Part shown: positions 16,147 through 24,060 of the stretch, one piece after another | Layout: the number at the start of each line of letters is the position of its first letter | Position numbering within the stretch: position 1 is the first letter of the stretch | From: an uncultured Collinsella sp. | GTDB lineage: Bacteria; Actinomycetota; Coriobacteriia; Coriobacteriales; Coriobacteriaceae | Reading direction: 5' to 3' | Length of the DNA stretch: 40,650 nucleotides | Assembly: GCA_900757205.1 (NCBI GenBank) | Contig: CAAENA010000064.1 | Coordinates: 1-40,650, forward strand | Translations under genes and position numbers: made by a program | The notes under the pieces: model-generated | The model's input: only the letters and a program-made list of their open reading frames with translations | Database searches by the model: none | Told to the model about the DNA's origin: nothing

Positions 16147-18600
16147 ATGCGCGTTTCTTACGACTGGCTCAAGACCATGATCGATATTCCGGAGGATCCC
16201 AAGACCCTTTCGGACGAATATATCCGTACCGGCACCGAGGTCGAGGCGATCGACACCGTGGGCGAGTCTTTTGACCACGTGGTGACCGCCAAGGTACTCA
16301 CCAAGACCCCGCACCCCGATAGCGACCACATGTATGTGTGCTCGGTCGACGTGGGCGACAAGAACCTCGACGCCGACGGCAACCCCGCCCCGCTGCAGAT
16401 CGTCTGCGGCGCGCAGAACTTCGAGGCCGGCGACCACATCGTCACGGCCATGATCGGCGCAGTTCTGCCCGGCGACGTCAAGATCAAGAAGAGCAAGCTT
16501 CGCGGCGTCGTGTCCATGGGCATGAACTGCTCCGCGCGCGAGCTTGGCCTGGGCGGCGACCACTCCGGCATCATGATCCTGCCCGAGGATACGCCCTGCG
16601 GCATGCCGTTTGCCGAGTACGTGGGCTCGAGCGACACCGTGCTCGACTGCGAGATCACGCCCAACCGTCCCGATTGCCTGTCCATGATCGGCATGGCCCG
16701 CGAGACCGGTGCCATCTTCGACCGCGATTTCCACGTTGAGCTGCCTGCCATCAAGGCCGAGACCGGCCGCGCGACCGATGACGAGCTTTCCGTTGAGATT
16801 GCCGACGAGGGCCTGTGCGACCGCTATGTCGCTCGCATCGTGCGCAACGTGAAGGTCGGCCCGTCGCCCGACTGGATGGTCAAGCGCCTCAACGCCCTGG
16901 GCGTGCGCCCGCACAACAACATCGTCGACATCACCAACTATGTGATGATGCTCACCGGTCAGCCGCTGCACGCCTTTGACCTGGACACCTTTGCCGAGCG
17001 CGAGGGCCGTCGCCGCGTGGTGGTTCGCGCCGCCCAGCAGGACGAGAAGTTCACGACCCTCGACGGCGAGGAGCGCGTGCTCGACGCCGGCATGGGCCTT
17101 ATCACCGACGGCGAGCGCCCCGTGGCGTTGGCCGGCGTTATGGGCGGCATGGATTCCGAGATCGAGGACGACACCGTCGACGTGATGGTCGAGAGCGCCT
17201 GCTTCAACGCCGGTCGCACCTCGCACACCAGCCGCGACCTGTCGCTGATCTCCGACGCCTCCATTCGCTTTGAGCGCCAGGTTGACGAGACCGGCTGCGT
17301 GGATGTCGCCAACGTTACCTGCGCGCTCATCGAGGAGATCGCCGGCGGCGAGGTTGCTCCCGGCTATGTCGATGTTTTCCCCGCGCCCAAGACCATCGAC
17401 AGCATCAAGCTGCGCCTGGCCCGCGTGCATGCCATCTGCGGTGCCGACATCGAGCCCGATTTTATCGAGCGTTCGCTTACCCGTCTGGGCTGCACCGTCG
17501 AGCGCGACGGCGAGGACTTTATGGTTACCCCGCCGAGCTTCCGTCCCGACCTGCCGCGCGAGATTGACCTGATCGAGGAGGTCCTGCGCCTATGGGGCAT
17601 GGGCCGTGTGACGGCGACCATCCCGGCTGCCAAGAACCACATCGGCGGCCTGACCCGCGAGCAGAAGCTCACCCGCAAGGTCGGCGAGATCCTGCGCGCC
17701 TGCGGCCTCAACGAGACCACGACCTTTGGCTTTGCCGCCCCGGGCGACCTGGAGAAGATCGGCATGTCCACCGAAGGCCGCGGCTGCCCCGTGGTGCTCA
17801 TGAACCCGCTGGTGGCCGAGCAGACCGAGATGCGTCGTTCGCTGCTGCCGGGCCTGCTGCAGTCCGTGGCCTACAACGAGGCGCACGGTACGCCCAACGT
17901 GCACCTGTACGAGGTCGGCAGCCTGTTCCACGGTCGCGAGAGCGCCAGCCTGCCCAAGGAGACCAAGTCCGTGGCGGGCGTGCTCTCGGGCCAGTGGAGC
18001 GAGCAGTCATGGAACATGAAGTACCGCAAGCTGCGCTTCTTCTTTGGCAAGGGCATTGTCGAGGAGCTGCTCGCCCAGCTGCGCATCGGGAAGGTTCGCT
18101 TCCGTCCCGTCGAGGGCGAGGGCTATGCCTTCTTGCAGCCGGGCCGTGCCGCTGAGGTTCTGTCCGGCGGTACCGTGCTGGGCTGGGTCGGCGAGATCCA
18201 CCCCGAGGCGCGCGAGGCGATGGGCATCGATGAGGTCGTCGTTGCCTTTGAGCTCGATCTGGACAAGTTGATCAAGGGCGCCCGCAATCAGGAGAACTAC
18301 CGCGAGTTCTCGCAGTACCCTGCCGTTGAGCACGACCTTGCTATCGTGGTCGACAACACTGTGACCTGCGAGGATCTTGAGCGTCGTATTACGAGTGCCG
18401 GCGGCAAGCTGCTCGAGGGCGTGCGCCTGTTCGATGTCTACCGCGATCCGGTCCGCATCGGCAAGGGCAAGAAGTCCATGGCCTTCGCACTTACGTATCG
18501 CTCTGATGACCACACGCTCACCAGCGAAGAGGTCGAGAAGGCGCACCAGAAGATCGTCACCAAGGTGTGCAAGAGCGTAAACGGCGAGGTCCGCTCGTAA
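16147..18600 (+). CDS. pheT: Phenylalanyl-tRNA synthetase beta subunit
   Basis: PheT (817 aa, normal length) pairs with PheS and carries tRNA binding and editing. Domain order fits: an N-terminal tRNA_bind (EMAP-like) domain at about 40-150 (KTPHPDSDHMYVCSVDVG...VSMGMNCSARELGL), the B3/B4 editing region at about 210-380, and B5 at about 400-480 (LARVHAICGADIEPDFIERSL). A degenerate class II core follows, then the C-terminal anticodon-binding FDX-ACB domain at about 720-817 (FSQYPAVEHDLAIVVD). AAAGGAG lies upstream of the ATG. It is coregulated with pheS by the T-box leader, although a hairpin repeat separates them. Confidence 0.97.
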   Translation: MRVSYDWLKTMIDIPEDPKTLSDEYIRTGTEVEAIDTVGESFDHVVTAKVLTKTPHPDSDHMYVCSVDVGDKNLDADGNPAPLQIVCGAQNFEAGDHIVTAMIGAVLPGDVKIKKSKLRGVVSMGMNCSARELGLGGDHSGIMILPEDTPCGMPFAEYVGSSDTVLDCEITPNRPDCLSMIGMARETGAIFDRDFHVELPAIKAETGRATDDELSVEIADEGLCDRYVARIVRNVKVGPSPDWMVKRLNALGVRPHNNIVDITNYVMMLTGQPLHAFDLDTFAEREGRRRVVVRAAQQDEKFTTLDGEERVLDAGMGLITDGERPVALAGVMGGMDSEIEDDTVDVMVESACFNAGRTSHTSRDLSLISDASIRFERQVDETGCVDVANVTCALIEEIAGGEVAPGYVDVFPAPKTIDSIKLRLARVHAICGADIEPDFIERSLTRLGCTVERDGEDFMVTPPSFRPDLPREIDLIEEVLRLWGMGRVTATIPAAKNHIGGLTREQKLTRKVGEILRACGLNETTTFGFAAPGDLEKIGMSTEGRGCPVVLMNPLVAEQTEMRRSLLPGLLQSVAYNEAHGTPNVHLYEVGSLFHGRESASLPKETKSVAGVLSGQWSEQSWNMKYRKLRFFFGKGIVEELLAQLRIGKVRFRPVEGEGYAFLQPGRAAEVLSGGTVLGWVGEIHPEAREAMGIDEVVVAFELDLDKLIKGARNQENYREFSQYPAVEHDLAIVVDNTVTCEDLERRITSAGGKLLEGVRLFDVYRDPVRIGKGKKSMAFALTYRSDDHTLTSEEVEKAHQKIVTKVCKSVNGEVRS

Positions 18601-18612
18601 TCTTTGCTGTTC

Positions 18613-18706
18613 GGAACCCGCCCCTGCGGGGTTTTCACGGCAACGTCCTCGCCGCTTCGCGGCTGCGGGATGTTGCCTTAGAAAACCCCTCTCGGGGGCG
18701 GGTTCC
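18613..18706. repeat. Large palindromic element after pheT (family A)
   Basis: Four nested stems: a 12-bp perfect outer stem (18613-18624 with 18695-18706), a 9-bp stem GGGGTTTTC/GAAAACCCC (18628-18636, 18681-18689), GGCAAC/GTTGCC, and an inner GCCGC-TTC-GCGGC. It resembles the element at 28669-28759 in order of parts and shares TGCGGGGTTT and a CTTCGCG...CTGCGGGAT core. It may serve as transcript end for pheT. Confidence 0.85.
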
Positions 18707-18873
18707 TGCGTTAACCTTGTTGCGAGCGGACCGCACCTTCTCCCGGGTGACCGGAAAGTTGGGAGTGCATCGGCCCTTTATTGGGCGGTGCGTGGACCTG
18801 GGTTAATAACGTACGTATTGCAAGGACGTGCTGCGTTGTGGGCGGTGCGCCTTTTTGTTAGTATGCTGAGTCG
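18707..18873. other. Intergenic stretch before the metal-transporter operon
   Basis: No gene seen. Short complementary segments (CTCCC/GGGAG and CGCACC/GGTGCG) suggest some leader structure, and GGCG-GTG-CGCC followed by five T residues (18841-18856) is a weak terminator-like hairpin. TATGCT at 18862-18867 is a possible -10 without a convincing -35. I do not see a cobalamin or nickel/cobalt riboswitch consensus. Confidence 0.3.
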
Positions 18874-18901
18874 GTGTTACGGATTGTTGGAAACGTAACA
18901 C
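18874..18901. promoter_or_regulatory. Perfect dyad operator candidate of the metal ECF operon
   Basis: GTGTTACG (18874-18881) and CGTAACAC (18894-18901) are exact reverse complements separated by 12 bp, 25 bp before the CbiM-like start codon. A widely spaced 28-bp dyad suits a dimeric or tetrameric metal-responsive repressor. The sequence is not the NikR consensus of E. coli. Confidence 0.6.
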
Positions 18902-18925
18902 GCAACGTTCTGATTGAGAGGGCTC

Positions 18926-20011
18926 ATGCACATTCCAGACAACTACCTGTCCCCGCAGACCGATGCCGTCATGGCGGTCGCGATGGTGCCCGTGTGGGTC
19001 CACTGCATCAAGAAGGTGCGCGCCACGCTCGATCGCGAGCACATGGCTTTTCTGGGCATCTGCGCCGCATTCTCTTTCTTGCTCATGATGTTCAACGTTC
19101 CGCTGCCCGGCGGCACCACAGGCCACGCCGTCGGCGGCGCACTCATCGCGCTGCTGCTGGGCCCCGAGGCCGCGGCTATCGCTGTCTCGGTCGCGCTGGC
19201 CCTGCAGGCGCTGCTGTTTGGCGATGGCGGCGTTCTGTCGTTTGGCGCCAACTGCTTTAACATGGCCTTTGTGCTGCCGTTCGTCGCTGCTATCGTGTTC
19301 CGTGCGCTCAACAGCCGTCTGCACGACAAGAGCTGGGGCACCTCGGTTTCTGCCATCGTGAGCGGTTGGGTCGGCCTGTGCCTGGCGGCCCTGTGCGCGG
19401 CAATCGAGTTTGGTATTCAGCCGATGCTCTTTATCAACGCTTCGGGCGCGCCGCTGTACTGCCCCTTCCCGCTGTCCGTGGCTATTCCGGCCATGTTGAT
19501 CCCGCATATGCTGGTTGCCGGCGTGATCGAGGGCGTGGCGACGGCCGCCATCTACGGTTTCATTAAGAAGACGGCGCCGAGCATTATCGTCGGGCCCGAG
19601 GCCGTCGATGGCCAGCTCGCTGCCGAGGGCGCTGCTGCCAAGAAGACCTCGCTGGTCCCCACGCTCATCCTGGTTGCCGTGCTCGTCGTGGCCACGCCGC
19701 TGGGCCTGCTGGCCACGGGTGACGCCTGGGGTGAGTGGGACGCCGAGGGCGCCGCGACCGCCGTTCAGGAGGCTGGCGACGACAGCCTGCAGGCTTCAGT
19801 CGGCCTCGATACCCCGACCTTTGCCGATGCCCTGCCCACGGGCGATTATCTGCAGGCCTATTCCGAGGAGCAGGGCCTTGGCTTTGCCGGCCAGGCCGCG
19901 ATGTATATTCTTTCGGGCGTGATTGGCGTGGCGGTGCTCACCATCGCATTCCGCCTGGTCTCGCTGACGGTCAAGGAAAGCGGTGCTCATGGCAATAGCC
20001 GAGCTGCCTAG
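18926..20011 (+). CDS. cbiM: ECF cobalt/nickel transporter substrate-binding membrane subunit (CbiM-like, with C-terminal PDGLE-type extension)
   Basis: This 361-aa membrane protein is the substrate-capturing component of a group I energy-coupling-factor importer for Co2+ or Ni2+. The mature N-terminus MHIPDNYLSP is diagnostic: Met1/His2 form part of the metal site, so ATG 18926 is the start rather than the upstream in-frame codon at 18914. About six CbiM helices follow (LPGGTTGHAVGGAL, FGDGGVLSFGANCFNMAFVLP). From about residue 235 there is an added segment with a membrane helix, an acidic loop and a last helix, matching the position of a fused CbiN/PDGLE-like domain. This explains the lack of a separate CbiN gene. 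Metal choice is undetermined. A dyad lies just upstream, and cbiQ overlaps the 3' end. Confidence 0.88.
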   Translation: MHIPDNYLSPQTDAVMAVAMVPVWVHCIKKVRATLDREHMAFLGICAAFSFLLMMFNVPLPGGTTGHAVGGALIALLLGPEAAAIAVSVALALQALLFGDGGVLSFGANCFNMAFVLPFVAAIVFRALNSRLHDKSWGTSVSAIVSGWVGLCLAALCAAIEFGIQPMLFINASGAPLYCPFPLSVAIPAMLIPHMLVAGVIEGVATAAIYGFIKKTAPSIIVGPEAVDGQLAAEGAAAKKTSLVPTLILVAVLVVATPLGLLATGDAWGEWDAEGAATAVQEAGDDSLQASVGLDTPTFADALPTGDYLQAYSEEQGLGFAGQAAMYILSGVIGVAVLTIAFRLVSLTVKESGAHGNSRAA

Positions 20012-20825
20012 CTGGCTTGCGGTCGAGCAGCGTTACGAGCCTGCGGGGGCTCGGCATCGCGTGATGCAAAAGAATGTCCTGCACCTGGCGAGCCTGCTTG
20101 AGCGGGTTCGCCTGGGTGGAGGCGCGCACGAGGGCGGGTCGATGGTCGACCGCGCCCTTTCTTGCGTTTCGGCTCCGGTGCGCCTGGTGGGGATGTTCGT
20201 CTGCGTTCTGTGCGTGTGCCTGACGCAAAGCCCACTGTACCTGATGCTGATGGCGGCGATTTCGTTGGTACTGGTCGCGGTGCGCCCCGCGCGCGGACTG
20301 CGTGCGACCTTTGTGCCGGCACTTGCAGCCGCGGGGCTTGCCGTGGTTCTGGCACTGCCCGCCCTGCTGCTGGGCGCGTCTGCCACGGGCGCCATGCTCA
20401 AGATCGCGCTCAAGACGTTCATAAACGTGTCGCTGGTGCTGGGCGTTTCATGGACGCTCACCTGGAGCCGCATGTCGGCGGCGCTCAAGATGCTGCATCT
20501 ACCCGACGAAGTTATCTTTACGTTTGATATGGCGCTCAAACACATCGAGGTGCTGGGACGCACGGCGCACGATCTGTGCGAATCGGTCATGCTGCGCAGC
20601 GTCGGTTCCGCGCCTGAGGGGTTTTCGCGCACCGACTCGGTCTCGGGTATCATGGGCATGACGTTTATCAAGGCGATGGAATGCAGCCGCGCGATGGACG
20701 AGGCTATGCTTTGCCGCGGCTTTGCCGGTGCGTATCCGGCGCCCGCGCGCGCCGGGTTTGGCTGGCGCGATGCCGCTTATACGGCCGTTGTGGCGTTGTT
20801 CGCTGTGTTGTGTGCGGTACTGTAG
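19989..20825 (+). CDS. cbiQ: ECF transporter T component (CbiQ-like)
   Basis: A 278-aa integral membrane coupling subunit that links the ATPase to the CbiM-like protein. It has the family's helices in residues 55-155 and the cytoplasmic coupling region with MLHLPDEVIFTFDMALKHIEVL and an SRAMDEAMLCRGFAG segment near 235-250, corresponding to the conserved AMxxRGF motif that contacts the ATPase. The start overlaps the cbiM end by 23 bp; GTG 19983 is an alternative with a slightly better spaced AAGGAAA. It is transcribed with cbiM and cbiO. Confidence 0.9.
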   Translation: MAIAELPSWLAVEQRYEPAGARHRVMQKNVLHLASLLERVRLGGGAHEGGSMVDRALSCVSAPVRLVGMFVCVLCVCLTQSPLYLMLMAAISLVLVAVRPARGLRATFVPALAAAGLAVVLALPALLLGASATGAMLKIALKTFINVSLVLGVSWTLTWSRMSAALKMLHLPDEVIFTFDMALKHIEVLGRTAHDLCESVMLRSVGSAPEGFSRTDSVSGIMGMTFIKAMECSRAMDEAMLCRGFAGAYPAPARAGFGWRDAAYTAVVALFAVLCAVL

Positions 20826-20869
20826 CGCGGGTGGTCTAGCCGTCGATGTGAGTAGGGAAGGGCGACGTT

Positions 20870-21640
20870 TTGGCAAACGATACAAATGGCGCGATGGGTG
20901 CGAGCGGTGTTGTCGGCGCTGAGGTCACGCCGCTCATCGAGTTTCGCGACGTGGCGTTTTCCTATGCGGGGCATACAGTTGTCGACAGCGTGTCACTGCA
21001 GGTCGATCGCGGCGAGCTCGTTGCTCTACTCGGGCCCAACGGCTGCGGCAAGACGACGATCATGCGCCTTATCAACGGCCTTGAGCTCGCGGATGCCGGC
21101 GCATACCTGTTTGACGGACGCGTGGTCGATGCGGCGTATCTGAAGGATTCTACTGCCGCCCAGAAGTTCCACCAGCGTGTAGGCTTCGTATTTCAAAACG
21201 CCGATGCCCAGCTGTTCTGCGCCACGGTTGGTGAGGAGGTCGCTTTTGGACCGGCTCAAATGGGGCTGCCGGCAGACGAGCTCGAGCGCCGCGTATGCGA
21301 TGCCATGGAACTGTTTCAAGTTGCCGACCTGGTCGATGCCTCGCCCTATCAGCTCTCGGGCGGTCAAAAGAAGCGCGTGGCGCTGGCTGCCGTCGTGTCG
21401 ATGAACCCGGATATCTTGGTCCTCGACGAGCCTACCAATGGGCTCGACGAGGATTCATGCGACATCGTGGTCAACTTTCTACTGGCCTATGTTGCTGCCG
21501 GCAAGACGGTCTTGATGAGCACGCATCATCAAGATTTGGTGCGGCGCCTGGGTGCCCGCGCCATCTATATCGATCGATATCACCATGTGGTCGAGGCGCC
21601 TTCGCCGTCGTATGGAACCGAGAGCGGTGCTGCGGAATAG
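20870..21640 (+). CDS. cbiO: ECF transporter ATP-binding subunit (CbiO-like)
   Basis: A 256-aa cytoplasmic ABC ATPase that powers the metal importer. The Walker A motif LLGPNGCGKTT lies near residues 54-64, the Q-loop near VGFVFQNADAQLF, the ABC signature LSGGQKKRVALAAV near 162, Walker B ILVLDEPTNGLDED near 182, and the switch histidine in MSTHHQDLV. A leading 25 residues precede the core. TTG 20870 follows AGGGAAGGG at good distance; ATG 20894 is a possible shorter start. Only one ATPase is encoded, as expected for a homodimer. Confidence 0.92.
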   Translation: MANDTNGAMGASGVVGAEVTPLIEFRDVAFSYAGHTVVDSVSLQVDRGELVALLGPNGCGKTTIMRLINGLELADAGAYLFDGRVVDAAYLKDSTAAQKFHQRVGFVFQNADAQLFCATVGEEVAFGPAQMGLPADELERRVCDAMELFQVADLVDASPYQLSGGQKKRVALAAVVSMNPDILVLDEPTNGLDEDSCDIVVNFLLAYVAAGKTVLMSTHHQDLVRRLGARAIYIDRYHHVVEAPSPSYGTESGAAE

Positions 21641-21720
21641 TTGCTGCGTAGAGGATGCGTAGCCGCCCGCGCGGCTTTGCCGTGATGGTATAGTTATCCA
21701 GGTTTTTTATGGGGGTTGCT

Positions 21721-22569
21721 ATGCCAAGCTGGAACATTCATATCGCTCAAACGGAGCGCTTGCTGACACGTGCTAGCGTGCTTGCCGATAGCGTGCGCGA
21801 CCGCAATGCCTTTTTGTTTGGCTGCGTGGTTCCGGACATCTTTGTGGGCTACATGGTTCCCGGCATTGCCGATCCCATCCCGTACCGCATCACGCACTTT
21901 GCTAAGCCCGAGCCTATCCCCAAACCACGCGAGCACGAGTTCTGGGATACCTATGTGACGCCGCTGCTTAAAGGCGCACCCGCGGGCGAACCTGCTGAGG
22001 CTACCTCGATTGTCGAGGAGCGCGAGCGACTGAACCGCGTGCACTATCCTCAGCGCTACAGGGATGCCGAGCCGGTTGTCGGTCCCGGCGCCTGTGAGTT
22101 CTCGCTTGCGTCCGAAGATGTGGCGCAGTCGCTGCTCGATTTAACGCTGGGCGTCTGGTCGCATCTGGTGGCCGACACGGTATGGAACACGCGTGTGAAC
22201 CAGTATCTGGAAGCACACGGCGGCAAGCCGTGCGAGGAATTCCGCATTAAAAAGCAGGGCGATTTTGACTGGTTTGGCAAGACGCTGGGCATCGTTTCCA
22301 TTCCGCGTGCGACCGATCGCCTCTATACCGCTGCGACGCGTTTTGGGCAGTATCCCATCCATAAAGAATATGTGCTCAAGACTATCGGCGTCATGCACGA
22401 GATTGTACGCGAAAACCCCGGCGAGCCCGATCATCCGCCGTATCGCCTGCTAACCGAGGAGTTTTTCGATGCAACGTTTACCGAGGTCATCGAGCTGACC
22501 GAGGCGGGATTTGCGGCTCGCGTTGCTGCTTCTGACGTTCCCGCAGTCCCCCTGATCGCTAGCTGCTAG
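21721..22569 (+). CDS. Zinc-dependent phospholipase C-like protein
   Basis: A 282-aa protein of the zinc-dependent phospholipase C/S1-P1 nuclease-like fold. The pattern PSWNIHIAQTERLL, FLFGCVVPDIF and LGVWSHLVADTVWN matches the His/Asp metal ligands spread through this helical fold (His6 near the N-terminus, Asp in VPDI, His in WSHLVAD). There is no signal peptide, unlike secreted clostridial toxins, so a cytoplasmic metal-dependent hydrolase is likelier. ATG 21721 is chosen because GGGGG lies six bases upstream; ATG 21709 would add MGVA. The stop shares bases with the convergent gene's stop at 22566. Confidence 0.7.
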   Translation: MPSWNIHIAQTERLLTRASVLADSVRDRNAFLFGCVVPDIFVGYMVPGIADPIPYRITHFAKPEPIPKPREHEFWDTYVTPLLKGAPAGEPAEATSIVEERERLNRVHYPQRYRDAEPVVGPGACEFSLASEDVAQSLLDLTLGVWSHLVADTVWNTRVNQYLEAHGGKPCEEFRIKKQGDFDWFGKTLGIVSIPRATDRLYTAATRFGQYPIHKEYVLKTIGVMHEIVRENPGEPDHPPYRLLTEEFFDATFTEVIELTEAGFAARVAASDVPAVPLIASC

Positions 22570-23639
22570 CCGGCCGGCTTGACGGCGAACAGCTCATCCC
22601 AATCGACCAATAGCTCCCGCCGCAGGGCATCTTCGGTGGTGCGTTTCTGATCGGTCTTTGGGATGTAGGGGAGCCCTGCCTTTTTATGGATGAGTTCGGC
22701 AATGTTGTTAAAGCTCTTCGTGTCTTTGATTTGCTCATAGGTTATCTGGATAACGTCATAGCCCATGCTTGTGAGGGCGGTGGTGCGCTCGGCATCGGAG
22801 AGACTTGCGGCTTCGCCATCGTGGGCGGAGCGGCCTTGGCATTCCAAGATGACGCCCATGCTGTCGGTGTTGCTCTCTATGAGGATATCGGCGTAGCAGC
22901 AGGTTTTGTCATACAGTGAGCGCGCGGCGTCGCTGAGTGGGATGCGCACGTTGTTTGCGATGTTGATGCCCATGCCGCCCTCGTTGCGGGGGAGCGAGAC
23001 AAGCATAGAGGCCTGTACTTCGAAGGGCGAGGCGGTCTGCCCCGTCATGTGCTCGGCCGCCCAGCGCAGTTGTTTAACGCCGCGCAGGCCTGCAGCCTGC
23101 TTGGCGAACGCGGCGATATCCGCCGCGCTGAGGAGCGGCGGGCGCTTCCACAAATTGGTGTCATTGCCCTTGGTGTCGACAACACGCTCCCAGCAGCAGT
23201 TGGGTGGAATGAGCTTAAGCGAAATAGCTTCATCAAGATGTTGTTGCGTTCGCTCGCAGGGCTTAAACACTGCAAAGGAGCCGCACATCTCGTAGCAAGC
23301 CATGAGTAGCTGGTTGCGTGAGACCTGCGTAGCAAGGCTGAGCAGCGTAAACTCGGGCGACGTGACATCAAATCCATGTTCAGTTTGCCTAAACGACCCG
23401 GGAGGCGGCTCTTGGGTCAGGAGGTGCGATTTAAACAGGCTTCGCGACCCGGATTGTGCTCGAGTGAATACAAACCTGTGAAGCGGTGCGTGAAGTAGGT
23501 CTTTTACAACTGCATGACTTCCGAGGCCGCAACATCTGCGATCCATATTGCCAAGGCTAATGGCGGGGTAAAGCCCTAATACCTGCGGCGGGATACAGTG
23601 ATAGTAAAAAGCGGATTGACCGCATAGCGTCAGGTCCAT
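22566..23639 (-). CDS. Protein with C-terminal Vsr/DUF559-like nuclease signature
   Basis: A 357-aa protein. The first 200 residues are not recognised; they contain Cys/His-rich stretches (MDLTLCGQSAFYYHCIPP) reminiscent of AbiEi-like regulator families common in Coriobacteriia. The last 120 residues have the spacing of a Vsr/DUF559 endonuclease fold: YADILIES, then ILECQGRSAHD, then an Arg followed by LTSMGYDVIQITYEQI. These match the order D, ExQ, H, R...G(Y/W)xVIxI. ATG 23639 has AGGAGG five bases upstream; the longer frame to 23759 has no site and enters the inverted repeat. Function may be a DNA nuclease or defence protein, but catalysis is unproven. Confidence 0.65.
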   Translation of the reverse strand: MDLTLCGQSAFYYHCIPPQVLGLYPAISLGNMDRRCCGLGSHAVVKDLLHAPLHRFVFTRAQSGSRSLFKSHLLTQEPPPGSFRQTEHGFDVTSPEFTLLSLATQVSRNQLLMACYEMCGSFAVFKPCERTQQHLDEAISLKLIPPNCCWERVVDTKGNDTNLWKRPPLLSAADIAAFAKQAAGLRGVKQLRWAAEHMTGQTASPFEVQASMLVSLPRNEGGMGINIANNVRIPLSDAARSLYDKTCCYADILIESNTDSMGVILECQGRSAHDGEAASLSDAERTTALTSMGYDVIQITYEQIKDTKSFNNIAELIHKKAGLPYIPKTDQKRTTEDALRRELLVDWDELFAVKPAG

Positions 23640-23692
23640 GATATCCTCCTGGTCGAAATGTGCTTTTGGACCGTGCGATGCCAGCGTCAATT

Positions 23693-23816
23693 CGGAAGTA
23701 TGCGGCAAAATCTGAACCCTGTGAGCAGACCTGGCTTTTGAGGCCAGTTTATCAGGCATTTTGTTGCGAAAAAACGGGGTGTGCTCGGAGGTCTCAGAAT
23801 TTGCCGCATACTTCCG
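23693..23816. repeat. Inverted-repeat element (about 124 bp)
   Basis: The 23-bp arms 23693-23715 and 23794-23816 are reverse complements with a single mismatch, and similarity continues weakly for about 17 bp inward (GAGCA and ACC blocks shared). The central 78 bp contains a small CTGGC...GCCAG hairpin and an A-rich run. No gene is inside. It sits just upstream of the nuclease-like gene and could be a miniature mobile element or a regulatory cruciform. Confidence 0.75.
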
Positions 23817-23995
23817 AAAACGCGGTCGATCTGGCTCTTGCTAAAACGATTTAGCAGCGTCGGGTAAGGTGTGGTTTCGCCATCGGGCGAACACTTTTAG
23901 CGCTTGGGACTTTATTTTTGGGCCTCGAAAGGTGGATTTCGCGCTTTTGGTAAAGAAATGGGTGCGTGTTTTGCCGTGTGCCGGCATTGACACAG
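23817..23995. other. Intergenic stretch with nothing recognised
   Basis: About 180 AT-richer bases between the inverted-repeat element and the pyruvate kinase terminator. Open frames here lack ribosome binding sites and family likeness. Confidence 0.4.
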
Positions 23996-24029
23996 AAAAA
24001 GGGCCCGGAAGGCGAAGCCTTCCGGGCCC
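23996..24029 (-). terminator. Terminator of pyruvate kinase
   Basis: On the minus strand a perfect 13-bp GC-rich stem (24029-24017 with 24013-24001, loop of three) is followed by five T residues (24000-23996). Confidence 0.95.
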
Positions 24030-24060
24030 TTTGCAATGCAAACATGCTTGCAAGTACGAC

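Noticed and set aside
18707..18925. Cobalamin or NiCo riboswitch before the metal transporter
   Set aside because: I could not find the B12 box or the NiCo core sequence; only short stems and the dyad are visible.
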